A stretch of 64,000 nucleotides of DNA from Poecilobothrus nobilitatus (GCA_947095535.1 OX352774.1:29900496-29964495), one strand, 5' to 3'. Counted from the stretch's first letter, positions 12,126-24,199 are shown. The notes: generated by a model from the sequence alone, not told the origin. Numbers and translations: made by a program.

Positions 12126-12345
12126 TCTGATTTACGTAACCAACTCTAAAATCTCTCCTAATTCAGATAAATGCATAAAAAACTTTAATGGTTTCTTGGG
12201 ATTTTTTATTTTTGGGATTTTATAACTTGGAATTTTGAAATTTGGGATTTTTTTAGCTGGAATTTTTTTCTTTTGGGATATTCTCTTATTTGGGATTTTG
12301 TATCATTGGAATTTTTTTTTTTTTTGGGATTTAGGTGGACTCCCG

Positions 12346-13189
12346 TAATGAATAAAAAAAAATAAATATGAATATATAAAAATATAATGAAAACCGTAAA
12401 ACTTCAATCCTTGGAGTGGTAAACCATTTAAATGTAAAATATATTCTAATTTTTTGATCAATTTGGAAAATGACTTTTTTTTTCTAAACTTTCTAGAATT
12501 AACTTTACTTGATTGTATATCTAATACAGCTATTGTACCATTCCAGGACCTTAATTACTTACTTATTTACAATTTTTATTTCCAATATAAAAATTATAAA
12601 CAAGTATATATAATATTATGTATATAGCATCGCTGTTTTGAGAATCACCTCTTTTGGTTTGATAGTTTAATTTCATCTATACTAGATCATGAAATATAAA
12701 TACATATATACTTTTATGCTATATGTCATATTTGCATTATATGCGTTATGTATTATTTTTTATTAAGTTATAGAATTCATTTTTAATATTAATTAATTTT
12801 TATTTTTTTTTTATATGAGATATTTGTTTATGATATATTGTTTGTATATTAGTTATAATAAAGGTTTTTATTATGGTGTTATAATAAAATATTAAGAGGA
12901 ACCAAAGAACACGTATCTTTTCATAGCGCGATGTCCCATTTTTAAAAATACAAGAAAACAATACCTTGGTAAAGAACTGCTTACATATGGATAATGAATT
13001 TCAAGATATTTTTTTGATAAGTTACAAATGTTTATGAACAAAATTGTATTGCAACATTTGTTTATAGAGTTAACAGTTTTGACATTTGAACATTAAGGCT
13101 TAACAGTTTTGACTATATATCGCGATTGTGTTTATGAAAATCTGTAATATGAAGTGAAAGAATTATAAGCTTCTTTTATATCATTACAT
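12346..13189. other. AT-rich non-coding spacer
   Basis: No gene seen. The word TAACAGTTTTGAC occurs twice, 31 bases apart, near 13071 and 13102. A GCGATGTCCC word near 12928 resembles the module of the following array. Confidence 0.5.
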
Positions 13190-13390
13190 CAAAAGATGTT
13201 TGCCAAATGTCCCATTTGCCAACAAAATTTTATGCCAAATTTTATTGCCAACAAAATTTTATTGGATTAAGTGTCCAATAATTAGTACAAATGGAATTTT
13301 GCTAAATGTCTTTTTATGATAAAGTCTTTTTATGCCAACTGGTTTTATGTCAAATGTCTTTTTGAGAAGTGGATTTATGATAACTGTCAT
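13190..13390. repeat. degenerate tandem array with TGCCAAATGTC modules
   Basis: Words of the type TTTATGCCAAATGTC / TTTGCCAACAAAATTTTATG recur at roughly 18-30 base spacing (near 13200, 13215, 13233, 13247, 13303, 13333, 13350). Similar arrays form the modular inverted ends of some DNA transposons. I did not find a clear inverted partner, so only the array itself is called. Confidence 0.5.
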
Positions 13391-14845
13391 AGACCCATAA
13401 AATAATCTATTTTGGATTAATCTATTTTGAATTTGTAAATATAAATCATAAATTGGACAAAAATTTTCAAATTATAAATAGTAATAATATTAAATGTTAA
13501 CTATATTTAAGTAAATTTAATGAATTAATTAATGCATTTAAAAATTTAATAAAATGTGACATGTAACAATAGGAACAAAATAAAATCTGACAGACAGTAT
13601 ATTTAAAAATCATACCAAAGTTAGTTTAGTGTAATAACATAATTTAAAATTTTATAATTGTAAAACAAATTAACAGTTGCAAAGAAAAAAACTATTATTA
13701 TTATTAATAATAAATTATTTAATTTTTTTTTACAGTACACGACACATACCAGTTATAGGACATGTAAATTTTGATCTCCTAACTAGAACACCTTTTTAAA
13801 ACTGGCACTTATACATTACTAAAAAAATATTAATTTTTAGGTTGGAGTTTGTATGGTTACATTTTATTAAAATAATAAATATACCTTATTTTAACGCTTT
13901 TTCCTGAATATTTTTCATAGATTCTGAATTAAGAAAGATTTTATAATTGGAAAAGAATAGATATTTTCTATTACGAGAATTTAAGAAAAAATATTTAAAA
14001 AAAAGATTGGTATTAAAAAACCCCTAAAAAAAGGATACTTAAACTAGTTAGTGAAATTCTTCTAATAAAATTTTTATTAGTTTATAGTCGGATATTAAAC
14101 TTTGAGATTTTCAACCCTAAAAAGTTCAACAGAGACTATATGAACTCCATTTGAAATTATATATTTATTATTTAGTTATGGATTTTCTTCGAATTTACAG
14201 AGTTTGTCTATTTGGTTTTTTCAATTATAGTATCAAAAAAAATTGTTTTTGAAATTTATTAAGTGATAATAAATATTTGAGTTAAATACAAACTAACAGA
14301 GGCAAAGAATAGTAAGAAGTAGTAGTCACTAACAGAGTTAGTAAATATTTTGTTTGTTTTTAGAGTTAAAAATATGCTTTCATAGACACAGCTTGTATAT
14401 TAACTTACACCATATTATGTGTTTTTATGATACACATATAATATGTGTAAATTAATAATAATATGGAAAATCTATGTAATCTTTTTGGGAAATGGGAGCA
14501 AAAGACATCTAGTAAGTCGTTAATATTAAACTTGACTTCAGTTTCTTGAATCATTGTTTTTTCTTAAGTCGTTTAATTGTTTACTCGGCAGTAGCTATTA
14601 TTAATATTAGATTATTTGACAGAAATGATATTTTTGGATGCCATCTATTATCTTATACAAGAATTATTTAATTATTTATTATTTTTATATTACGCGATAT
14701 ATGAAATATTACGATATACATAGATTATTACGACATAAACGTTATTTACATTATAAATTACTATTACATATTAGATAATAATATGGTCTGAGTTTGACCC
14801 AAACACCTTTCAATTGAAAAGTTGGTAACCTAACTATATAATTAC
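13391..14845. other. AT-rich non-coding spacer
   Basis: All frames are closed at short intervals. The patch 14770-14850 is slightly GC-richer but matches nothing I recognise. Confidence 0.55.
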
Positions 14846-14932
14846 GTCATAGGTAGGGTAGGTATATTAATAACAACTGGTAACAACAACTATAGGTAGG
14901 TAGGGTAAATAGGTAGGGTAATCACAACTATA
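14846..14932. repeat. TAGGTAGGGTA minisatellite
   Basis: Four or five imperfect copies of ATAGGTAGGGTA, interspersed with AACAACTATAGG and ATCACAACTATA. A small higher-order unit of roughly 40 bases seems to be present. Confidence 0.6.
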
Positions 14933-16615
14933 AAAAAAAAAATGGAAAATCCAATAAATTTAAATAATGAAAAATTTCTCAAATTTTCTTTCTCAATAAC
15001 AAAGAAATGGATTGACAAATGAATCATTTCACCACAATTGCATGATTTCTTTTGTATATGGTATTCATAATATGACGTGATTCGTTCGTTAAAAAAAATT
15101 ATTTTGAAATATAATTTTTGAATTTTTTTTTTTTTAACTTCTTAGTTGGTGGTCGAAAATAGAAAAAAAACAAAAAAAATAAAGAATATTTACAACTAAA
15201 AGATTTTATATATTATAATATGTATAGCATTTTATTAAAATTCTTCTCTTCAAATATTTATACGTATATAATTGTATAATTTAAAAAGTTCTGTTAAGGA
15301 TTAAATTACATTGACAAAATCTCTCTGTAAGTATACTAATCGTAACCACATATTATTATAATGTAATGACCAATTTTTAAAATTAGTTTACAATCAATAA
15401 AATGTTTGTTATTTAATCCGTAAAATAACGATTGTACAGATTGTGTAAATTGTTTAAATTCTCGTATTATACATGGGGTTATTTTCTGCTATTCGGGTCA
15501 TTTACTTTTATTAAACCGTCTACCAATTAGCGTAAACAATTAGCGTTTTTTTTTGTTTTTGTTTTCGAATGGATTATAAAAAAAAATTTTTTTTTTAAAT
15601 ATGATAAAAAATATGAAGAAATTATTTGAAAAATTGAGTAAAACTATAATTTGTCCGCCAAAGTTACATATTATACATATTTTAATTATATGTTATAAGG
15701 AAAATGAGTATATATATGTATATATACATGTATATATATATATAGATAATAAAACAAAGAATGATATTAGATATTATTTTGGTTTGAATTCAACTTGAAT
15801 TGAGAAAAGTTATATAAGAAACAAAAAAAGAACAGAACAACAGTTGAAGGTTAGACGGAAAAGAAAAAGAAAAGTGTATTGTGACAACTGAAGCTTTTAA
15901 AGGAATCTTATATCAGAATTATGTCAATTTACCAAATTAAGGATTAAATATAGAATTTTGACAAAACTCAATAAATATTTGTATTTATTTAACACAAAAA
16001 AGAAAACCTTCATTTGTTTTGATAATATGGTACCTATATCGAATCACAATATTGCAAAAATTATGAAATTTTTTGGTAATTTATTTTTGGTTGAAAGATT
16101 AAATACATATACTACTTAATTAATCTTATCGTTTAGTCTATATAATTTTATTTTTATGATATAAGTATAGTCATAAACAGATAAATATAGGAAAAGGGAA
16201 AAAACTATAATGAGTAAATTAAAAATAAAAAATAAAATTTTTTGATAAATAATTTAATATTTTATTTATTTCACGAAAATTTTTGATAAGAATTTTTATT
16301 GTTATGTGTTTTTTTTTTTTTAATTACGTAAATTAACAAAAAAAAATGACTAAGATTCTCTTTTATTTTCTTATGCAGTCGTATATACTTTGAATCAATT
16401 CAACAGCTTCCATTTATAAAATACATGAAATTGAAATCATATAAAATTAAGTATTGAAGGCAATAAATCGCCTACAGCTAGTTACTACTTTTTTCAACTC
16501 CATCCGTCACTTTTCATAGGAAACAATTTTACCTCTAGATAAATTATCTAAAACAAAATTAAATTTGAGGTACAACTGCTAAGATTTGTGAAGTTCACAT
16601 AAAGTTCAACGAAGT
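14933..16615. other. AT-rich non-coding spacer
   Basis: TATATG microsatellite at 15705-15745 and several poly-A/T tracts. The open frame at 15601-15798 is low-complexity AT sequence and is not called. Confidence 0.55.
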
Positions 16616-16619
16616 TCAC

Positions 16620-17145
16620 ATGAAGTTCAACATAACTTTACAGGGCGAAGAAAAAATTTACCAGCTATAACTAATTTTTTTTTTCCTAAGGCAGGTGGGA
16701 ATCTTCCAAAGACAGACACCAAGAATTTCCCCCTTGGTAGTGTCAGATTCTTACTGAGTAAACCCACCTCCCTCTTTAGCCAATATAATGGGATGAAACC
16801 CTTACCTGCGAACGCAGCATATTGGTTAGGGAGTAGCGATAGGAAAGGATAGGAAATGGATACGGAAACATTGAATTGGGAGTGGGACTGTAAGGAAACA
16901 ATGAATCCGCCTATTATTATTACTATTTTGCTAACAGTGACTAAAGCCGTCACAACAGTTACAACATGTAGTAGTAGTATATAGTAACTACATGAGGTAA
17001 TTATTGAAGGCAACCCCACTGTCACTGCAGCGGTTACTATTATTGGTATTAGTATTCTTATTAATATTATTATTATTTTACACAGTCAGCGCCAGCGCCA
17101 TCAGTGGATTACAACGTACAGCAGTATATAACACCTTACTTGCAT
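16620..17145. other. GC-richer island of unknown origin
   Basis: Base composition rises sharply relative to the surroundings. It contains ordered words such as GGTGGGAATCTTCC, CCCTTGGTAGTGTCAG, GGGAGTAGCGATAGGAAAGG and TGGGAGTGGGACTG. A related phrase (TTCCCTTTGGTAGTGTTGAA) recurs at 17345-17364. A 132-codon minus-strand frame (16627-17025) has a hydrophobic N-terminal part that simply translates a TAT/ACT-rich run, and I recognise no domain, so I do not call a gene. It most likely derives from a mobile element, possibly a SINE or LTR piece. Confidence 0.4.
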
Positions 17146-17176
17146 GATATAACCAAAGATAGCTCCACTGTAGTAG

Positions 17177-17245
17177 CTATTATTATTATTATTATTATAA
17201 TAATTATTGTTATTATTACTATTACTTTTATTATTATTATTATAC
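17177..17245. repeat. (ATT)n microsatellite
   Basis: Imperfect ATT/TTA trinucleotide run beginning TATTATTATTATTATTATTA. A shorter related run lies at 17035-17077. Confidence 0.85.
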
Positions 17246-19020
17246 CAATTGTAAAAAATTGACATTACATGAAAAATCCTTCGACTTTTTTTTTTGCGCG
17301 GCTAAATTCAAATCTCAAATGACACCAATGAGATCAATACGGGATTCCCTTTGGTAGTGTTGAACTTGAACCAACCGAAAACGTCACCAAACTCCATTTC
17401 CCTTTTAAACTAATCGTATTATGTTAGAAACTATATGGTATACAATGAATTGTTGGGTTTAAGAATTAAGGAAAATAGAAATAAAGGAATGGGAATAAAG
17501 GATATAGGGAATTAAAAAAATAGGAATTAAAATAATTTTGTTGCTTATTCTTTAGTTAGATATTGTAATTTAAATATTTTGTTTCGTCACAAGAGTTAAG
17601 CACAGCTGTTTTGAACCTATGTGAATAAAAAAAAAACTATCAACAGCCAGTTTATCAGTGTTTAGTTCTAATTATTAATTTTTATAAAATTTAAATGATT
17701 TATCCGATTGACGAGCTTCATTTAATTTAATATTAATTATTATTTACTTTGTCTGTCCTAGTCTGTTAAGGAAATTGTCGGAAATATCTCGGTTATAATT
17801 TGTTTTCCCATAAGATTTATGTGAACTTTCAGCTTTGGAAGAAACGTTTAAAGCTTATTTCGTCACAGTGGTATCAAACATGGTATAAATCGAAAACTTA
17901 ACATTTCAACTTAACTTTAGCCGAATAGGCTCTCCTCCGTTTATAAGATACACTACGATCTACATAGTGATTACTGACGTAATCAATAAAACAAAAACTA
18001 TTGCTTCGTATTTAAAGAAAATTTCCGTTAAAATAAAGTTTTTTAAATATGCAAGATTTAATACTTATGAAGAAAAAAAAAATTATACCTACTTATATTA
18101 ATAAATCAATGATTTGAGGCCCAAAAAAAAAAAAAAAAGCAAAACATAATGTTAATTGTATATTTTGATAACCAAAAAAAAAAAAAACTGAATTTACTAA
18201 AATTTATTTTAAATATAAAATCTTAAAAAATTATACTGATTATCATAGACTAAACAAATTTTCCTTTAACATTAACCGCTATTGACTTGGGATCAAAAAT
18301 ATTAATTATATGTAGGAATTTTGTTTAAATTTTAAGTATACTTAATAATTTTTAGTTTTTAGTTTTTTGATAATTTTATTTTTTTTTTTTTTGAAAATGA
18401 TACATAAAAAAAAATATTTGTTAATTGAATTAACATTTCATTAAAAGATTGTAACATCCGGTCTTTGTCTTCTAAGTTACTGTACTTATTTTTAATAGTT
18501 AATTAATTTGAGTTCAAACTACTTTGAACAGAAAAAAATATATATTATCATTAATTTAGTATTTATTTTTAATTTAATGTAATAAATCTGTATAATAATA
18601 TTTATTTTGTATAGTTAATATAACTTAAAATCAGTTATTTATAACTTAATAAATACCCATTTATGTTCTTACAGATTATTGAATAGTTTAAATACTTTAA
18701 ACATATATAGTCTTTGTATTTGTCTGTAAGATTATTATAGGATTAAAGGCAAAAATTTAAAATATTGATATAATATTTATATTAAAACTAGAGTTAATTT
18801 GAAACTATAGTTAAAACTACCGGAAAGTCGAAACAAGTAAAAAACTTATTCGATAGTCTAAACAAAGTCTATATTTTTAACAGTTTTCGTTATAATATTG
18901 TTCAAATTTTTTCGGGTATTTTTTAAAATAAAATCAATTTATGTTTATTGCAGTTATAATCAAAAGTAAAATGACATTTTGTTTTTAGAGAAATAGAGAG
19001 AGAAATAGACAAATATCCTT
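17246..19020. other. AT-rich non-coding spacer
   Basis: The patch 17320-17400 shares a short phrase with the island before it. The patch 17750-17990 includes GAAATATCTCGGTTATAA, CTCCTCCGTTTATAAGATAC and a (GTCY)-like word, so it may be a worn DINE-1-like copy, but I could not align it with confidence. No gene seen. Confidence 0.45.
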
Positions 19021-19024
19021 ACAT

Positions 19025-19150
19025 CTAAAACCCTGCGATCCGTTTTACACGCCAACACCATGAAACGGTCGTTTATTACAGCGGATTATCATAGAACCAG
19101 TCTAATGCTCTTAAAGAATCGGATGGTAATTCACTGGTCAAGTGATCTCA
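19025..19150 (-). other. coding-like relic, unassigned
   Basis: A GC-richer block whose minus strand reads DHLTSELPSDSLRALDWFYD and then N-P-L followed by two stop codons, with ordinary amino-acid composition. A following frame continues TTVSWCWRVKRIAGF. The plus strand also has a 45-codon frame starting at 19060. With several frames open on both strands the true frame cannot be fixed. An acidic C-terminal end followed by TAATAA would suit the 3' end of a LINE ORF or the last exon of a gene. I recognise no family. Confidence 0.25.
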
Positions 19151-20630
19151 TTTCAGAAAAATTCTTTCCCTTAAGTAAAAAGAATTATAAAAAATAAAAT
19201 AATAAACTAAAATCGTTAAAGTTTTGAGAAAATTTTTGTTGTTAGTTGTTGTTTTTTTCCTTAAGTGGTAAAAAAATAATTATTTATTCTATTAAATGTT
19301 ATTAAAATTATTCACTCGAAAAGGCTGAAATGTTGCTTGATAAGAAAACCAACTCTTCAGTAATATTTAATAAGATAGAAAATTGAAAAAAATAACACTT
19401 GTAAAATGTGTTTATTTATAAAAGTATGTTTAAGGTATTGACATAATTTTTTTTTTTTGTAAATTGTATAAATCGACTTAAATACTTTTAATATTATATA
19501 ACTAATAATCAAAATTTATAAATGTATAGTACTTATTTATTTTTTTTTTTTTTTTAAATATCTTTGTTTATTTTATTGAAACCTATTTAAGTATATTTTC
19601 CTATTTTCTACAATAATCTAATCTTTTATAATTTTTTTGGATTTTAATTCACTTTAATTCAATTATTATTGTAAGTACATAATAATTTATTTTATTTTAG
19701 TTAATTATGTACTTACATTATATTTGATAAATTTTAAATGGAAATTTTTGCTAATTATAATCTTATATTTTAAGTGCGAAAACCAGTTATTGAGGAAAAA
19801 AGAGATTGATGAACTGATAAAATATTATGTTTGTAAACATAAATATTAAATCCTTTGAAAATTTACTTATATAATTTAATCAAAATCTGTAAATCTGCAT
19901 TAAACTGAATTCTAAGAATTTCTTGATTTTAAAATTTCTTGAAATTAATCGTCTTATGGCGTAAAAATATTATGGACGAGCGATGGTGATCACCAAGGGA
20001 ATTGATTTTGAACACCGTTTTGTCGTACAGAAATCAGATGACCAACAATGATGGCGACGACTAGCGGAATTGACAATATTTTGATTTTGCAAATTATCAT
20101 TTTTGAAATTATTTCTATAATTTTTTTGTCTAAGATTATAAAGTTTTATTCAATTATTAGTTTAATGAACCAACTTTTCTTTAAAAACAAAGACAAACTT
20201 GAATTTTTATTTAGTAATCTGCTTGTCAATTAATTCTACATGTCATTTTGCGACTGTCGACGGCAATTTACATAAGTTGTTTTTACCTTTTCGTCAACCG
20301 TCAAAAGTCAACTTCCAGTCAAAATAAATGTACATATTTTGTCGATTAGAATATTATAATACGAGACAAAATATTTTTTTCAATTTTTCTATAAGATAAA
20401 AACAAATCAAATTTAGAAGTATCAACAACTGCTTAAAATTAGATAACAATGTTTTAAAAAGAATGAGTTTTGTAACATATTAAAGATTAAAAACAAAGTT
20501 AAAAAGTTGATTCTAACATTTTTTCTAATCGAGATGAAATAATATGTATCACAATTTCCTATATAAACGATTAATTTGATCACAAAGTGATTAGCCTTTT
20601 TATAAGCTAATGATAATAAAAGGTTCAGTC
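19151..20630. other. AT-rich non-coding spacer
   Basis: Nothing recognisable. A small GC-richer patch at 19985-20070 (GTGATCACCAAGGGAATTG) has a 61-codon open frame of low-information composition, not called. Confidence 0.55.
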
Positions 20631-20639
20631 AAAAAGATG

Positions 20640-21190
20640 GCAAAAGTATTAAAAATACTTCCAGTATCAGAATACTATCAACTTGATTTAGATTGCAAGG
20701 CATGACGGTATTACAGCAAAAGTGTGAGCGAGTGAGTTAGCACAGTAAGGGTCAGCTTGTGCTATAAGTATTGAGAATATTCCATCTGTCTACGAACCTT
20801 TACAAATCCTCAAAATTAATATTAAGAAGAACTTCTTTGAGTTTTCTGGCTCGGTGGCTTCAAAATGCAACTTGCAGTACAACCAGATTAATGTGGCCAT
20901 ATTTGAATTGAAAGAGATCCAAATGAATATTGTTTCTCTCTAGACCTGAAATAAGAAAAGTGCTTGAAGAATTTTTTTTTGCACCTTTTCCAATCTGTCA
21001 AGAAAGTTGTCAAGTTGGAAATATTTTCGTAGTTTTTTTTTGCAAGATTTAGGTGAATTCTTTGACATGAATCTGAGAAGCTTTTTGCATCATCAATGGA
21101 TAACATCGCCGCATAAATTTAAGGAAACTGAACAGCAACTCTTTTCGGACAGACTCTCCCACGTTTTAATTAATGGTACACTCCGGACTT
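20640..21190 (-). other. coding-like relic, unassigned
   Basis: Composition is above the local background. On the minus strand there are two overlapping protein-like readings: SVPLIKTWESLSEKSCC near 21175, and LDNFLDRLEKVQKKILQALF near 20985, then KLHFEATEPENSKKFF near 20850. They are broken by a few stops. The plus strand also has short open frames. The pattern fits a decayed coding sequence, probably from a transposon, but I recognise no family motif. Confidence 0.3.
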
Positions 21191-21663
21191 AGAGTCTAAT
21201 ATGATTACTGACGCGTTAATTCGAGCCTTAATCAATACAAAAAAATAAAAACAATCTTTTATTAAGTGTTTAAGAAAATAAAAATTTCGCAAGATATTAG
21301 ATTTATATATTGTATATAAAAATTATAGTTCAAGTAGAATCAATATAATTGAAACAATCCTAGAGTAGTAGTTTAGTTTTAATGAAACTGAAATTAAACA
21401 GGAAAATAAAAAATAACAGAAATAAAGAAAACTAAAATCTCTAAACTTAAGAACTAAATCTACAACGATGATAAAGGATTTATTTATATTTTTAAATATT
21501 ATCATCTTTTTATTTTATTAAACACATTAGGGTGTAGCGTATACTCAAAATTATAAGTTAAGTTTAAAAAAAGTTAAATATAAGCCAACAAAGAAGAGAC
21601 CTGCATCTGAATATTTTAATCCTCTTCTTACATAAATTCACATTAAAAACCGATATGTACATA
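21191..21663. other. AT-rich spacer before the mariner copy
   Basis: No gene. The short minus frame at 21323-21505 has AT-driven composition. The stretch ends in the TA dinucleotide (21664-21665) that flanks the mariner element. Confidence 0.6.
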
Positions 21664-21665
21664 TA

Positions 21666-21700
21666 GAGGGTGTTCAAAATTGAGGTATCATTTTAATTTT
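21666..21700 (+). repeat. mariner terminal inverted repeat, left
   Basis: Pairs with 22867-22901 with mismatches only at positions 1 and 30. Adjacent to TA on its outer side. Confidence 0.9.
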
Positions 21701-21771
21701 AATAAAAAAAGACTTTTTTTTTTGAAATATTAAATATATTTTTATTTTAATTTATTACAAATAGGTTCCGG

Positions 21772-22789
21772 TTAATAATGAAAAATTATGTCTGCCAAGT
21801 GGCCCCTTCTACTACTTCGGCAGGCTTCCAAACTTTTACCAAAATTCTGAATCACGTTGTTCAATAAACTGTTCTCAATGGTTGAAATCTGCTCGATAAT
21901 GTTGTTTTTAAGCTCTTGAATTGTTGTGGGATTATTGCTGTACACTTTCGATTTCACAAAACCCCACAAAAAAAAATCCAACGGTGTGAAATCGCACGAT
22001 CTTGGTGTCCACTCACTCCTCCTCTACGAGAAATAATGCGATCTTCGAACTTTTTCTTCAAAAGATCCATTGTTTCTCTTGCTGTGTGGCAAGTGGCACC
22101 GTCCTGTTGAAACCACATATTCTCTACGTCCAAATCATCAATTTCCCGCCACAAAAAGCTTCGGATCATCTCCCTGTAGGAATTTCCATTGACCGTAATC
22201 GCATTTCCATTTGCGTTTTCAAAAAAATATGGTCCGATGATTCCTCCTGACCACAAACCACACCAAACCGTAACTTTTTGTGAATGTACTGGTTGCTCTA
22301 AGATAACCCTTGGATTCTCTTCACCACAAATGCGGCAATTCTGTTTATTGACGTAGCCATTGAGCTGAAAATGAGCTTCGTCGGTGAAGATTATTTTGTT
22401 AAAAAAATTCTCATTTTCTTCTTGTTTTTCGATTGCCCAAGAAACGAATTGCCGACGTAATGCATGGTCAGTTGGTTTTAATTCTTGCGTCAGCTGGATC
22501 TTATAAGCCTTTAAATGGAGATCACGATGCAAAATGTTGAATAATGTGGATGGTTTGATGTTTAATTGCTGCGAACGATGACGAATGGAAGTTTTTGGAT
22601 CTTCTTCAACACTTCTACTCACAGCTGCTACATTCTCGGTTGAACGGCCACTACGTTGATAAATGTTGCCTCTGTTATGAAGAACAGATCTAGTTTCTAG
22701 AAATTTATCAACCATCAGCTTGATGGCACGATTTGTTGGAGCATTTTTGTAATAACAAAAACACGTTGTTCCTTCGTGTAACGTTCCAT
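21772..22789 (-). pseudogene. mariner DD41D transposase pseudogene
   Basis: Reads from an ATG at 22787-22789 (MERYTKEQRVFVI) to a TAA at 21772-21774. Two lesions are visible. First, the frame changes within about 22740-22760, and 20 or more residues of the N-terminal helix-turn-helix expected for the family are missing before APTNRAIKLMVDKF. Second, one base is lost near 22012-22013, after SRRGGV, so the third catalytic Asp (in DFTPLDFFLW) is in another frame from the first two. Seen in the main frame: the WVQKF-like region, KAYKIQLTQELKP, FTDEAHF (first Asp), WFQQDGATCHTA (second Asp). The C-terminal tail ends in a normal-looking stop. It cannot make active transposase. Confidence 0.9.
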
Positions 22790-22866
22790 ATTAACTAACC
22801 GGAATGTATTTAGAATATACCTATAGAAACCTCGTATAAAAATTCCAGGTAGAAAAAAATGGCGGC

Positions 22867-22901
22867 AAAATCAAAATGATACCTCAATTTTGAACACCCT
22901 T
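22867..22901 (-). repeat. mariner terminal inverted repeat, right
   Basis: Reverse complement of the left repeat at 21666-21700. Followed outside by TA at 22902-22903. The transposase start codon lies about 80 bases inside it. Confidence 0.9.
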
Positions 22902-22903
22902 TA

Positions 22904-24195
22904 TTGTATAAAAGAAAATCTCTGAATTTATTTTAATTATGCAAATATAATTTATAATTTTAAATTTGACATTTAATTTATAAAGTAATGATAATCGTTA
23001 TAAAATTATTGGAATTTTAAATTCTTTTTATTACTTTTAATTACTAGTAAAATATAATTAAAATAATAAAATTGATTAAAATACAAAAAAAAGGAGATTA
23101 TAATTTCGTAAAAGCAATATTAAATTCATATAATTTAATAAAACAAAACAAAAGTTTACAACTTTATTTTTTTTTTTTTTTTTGTTGTTGGAAATAATAC
23201 TTAGAAACATGACCTGCAATAAATCATTTTTAAGTCATTTTTAGTACTTTTAATTTGCCAGCCCTTATTTTGAACTTTTTATGCGTTGAAAAAAACAAAA
23301 AAAAAAAATTAAAAATTAAAAAACCCAAATTCTAAATATAGAGGTGAAAATAAAACTAGAAAAAATAAAACTATATGTTTCAACAACAAAAAAACAAAAA
23401 AACAAAAATGTTTTTTTAAAATGTTTCGCAATATTTTTCCCGAATTTTGTAGCTATTTTTGTTTACAAAAATGCATTATGTTGTGTTGCATATACCAATA
23501 ATTTAATCATTTCCCACTATTTATATATATAGGTTCTTTAAATAGAGCAGTGTATACATATATTTTTTAAAGCAGTATATATATATATATTTTTGGTAGT
23601 GAACTGATATGATTTTTTCACTATCTACCTTAATTGGATAGTGTGTATAGTGTTTTTATTTTTAAATAGAAAAAAATTTTTTTTTTTTTTTTTTGGAATG
23701 TGTTATCTGCGAGTATTATTTTAAAGTTTTAAATTAGTTCATATGATATTTGATTATAGATGAATTCTTTGATCTAATTATTGAATAATTTGTGGTATAA
23801 CATAGAATATAGAAAATTTTATTTTTAAAATGGACCAATTTTTCTTAGATTCTATAATTTAGATAAAATATCGTTCTTAGAATGATATTGAAGAAACGTT
23901 TTGAATAGAATTTTAAATATTTGTAGTACATACGTATATAATTGTATACATATATGCAATATTTTAGCATGTATTATTTATATTATTAATATTTAGATTA
24001 TTTATTATTAGAATTTTAAATTAAAACATTAATAAAGTGTAATAAAAAACATAAAAAAGTAATAAAAATTAAAAAAAAAAAAATTTAAAATTGGCAATTT
24101 ATAAAAAGAAATAATCTGTAAATGGTACATTAACATTTAGTGATTACATTATATAGCTTACATATACATATACCTATCTATATTATTTGTAATTT
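22904..24195. other. AT-rich non-coding spacer
   Basis: Poly-A/T tracts and TATATA runs (23520-23595). No gene or element recognised. Confidence 0.6.
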
Positions 24196-24199
24196 AATA

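Larger units (their letters stand above)
11262..12345. mobile_element. foldback-like element with modular inverted arms
   Basis: The left arm (11265-11395) is a degenerate tandem array of CAAAATCCCAA modules. The right arm (12190-12345) is the same array inverted (TTGGGATTTTG modules). The outermost ends are also inverted: GGGTTGGGTCC-GAAATCCC on the left pairs with GGACTCCC preceded by TTGGGATTTAGGT on the right. Terminal inverted repeats built of short tandem modules are characteristic of foldback-type DNA transposons; the superfamily cannot be named from this copy. There is no coding capacity between the arms. A SINE is nested at 11514-11703, so this element is the older insertion. Target duplications were not convincing, so ends are accurate only to about 10 bases. 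Confidence 0.6.
21666..22901 (-). mobile_element. mariner-like element, DD41D (rosa-type), inactive
   Basis: A 1236-bp element flanked by TA dinucleotides (21664-21665 and 22902-22903), the target duplication of Tc1/mariner elements. The terminal inverted repeats are 35 bp with two mismatches (21666-21700 and 22867-22901), core GGGTGTTCAAAATTGAGG. It encodes one transposase relic on the minus strand. If one base missing near 22012 is allowed for, the spacing between the second and third catalytic aspartates is 41 residues, which places it in the DD41D group known from insects (rosa, Bmmar6) and not in classical DD34D mariner. Near-identical ends suggest only moderate age, although the gene is broken. 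Confidence 0.9.

Noticed and set aside
16627..17025. 132-codon minus-strand open frame
   Set aside because: The N-terminal half translates a TAT/ACT-rich run and no domain is recognisable; the region behaves like repeat DNA.
22002..22250. Plus-strand frames across the mariner copy (also 21916-22110)
   Set aside because: Antisense shadows of the transposase relic.
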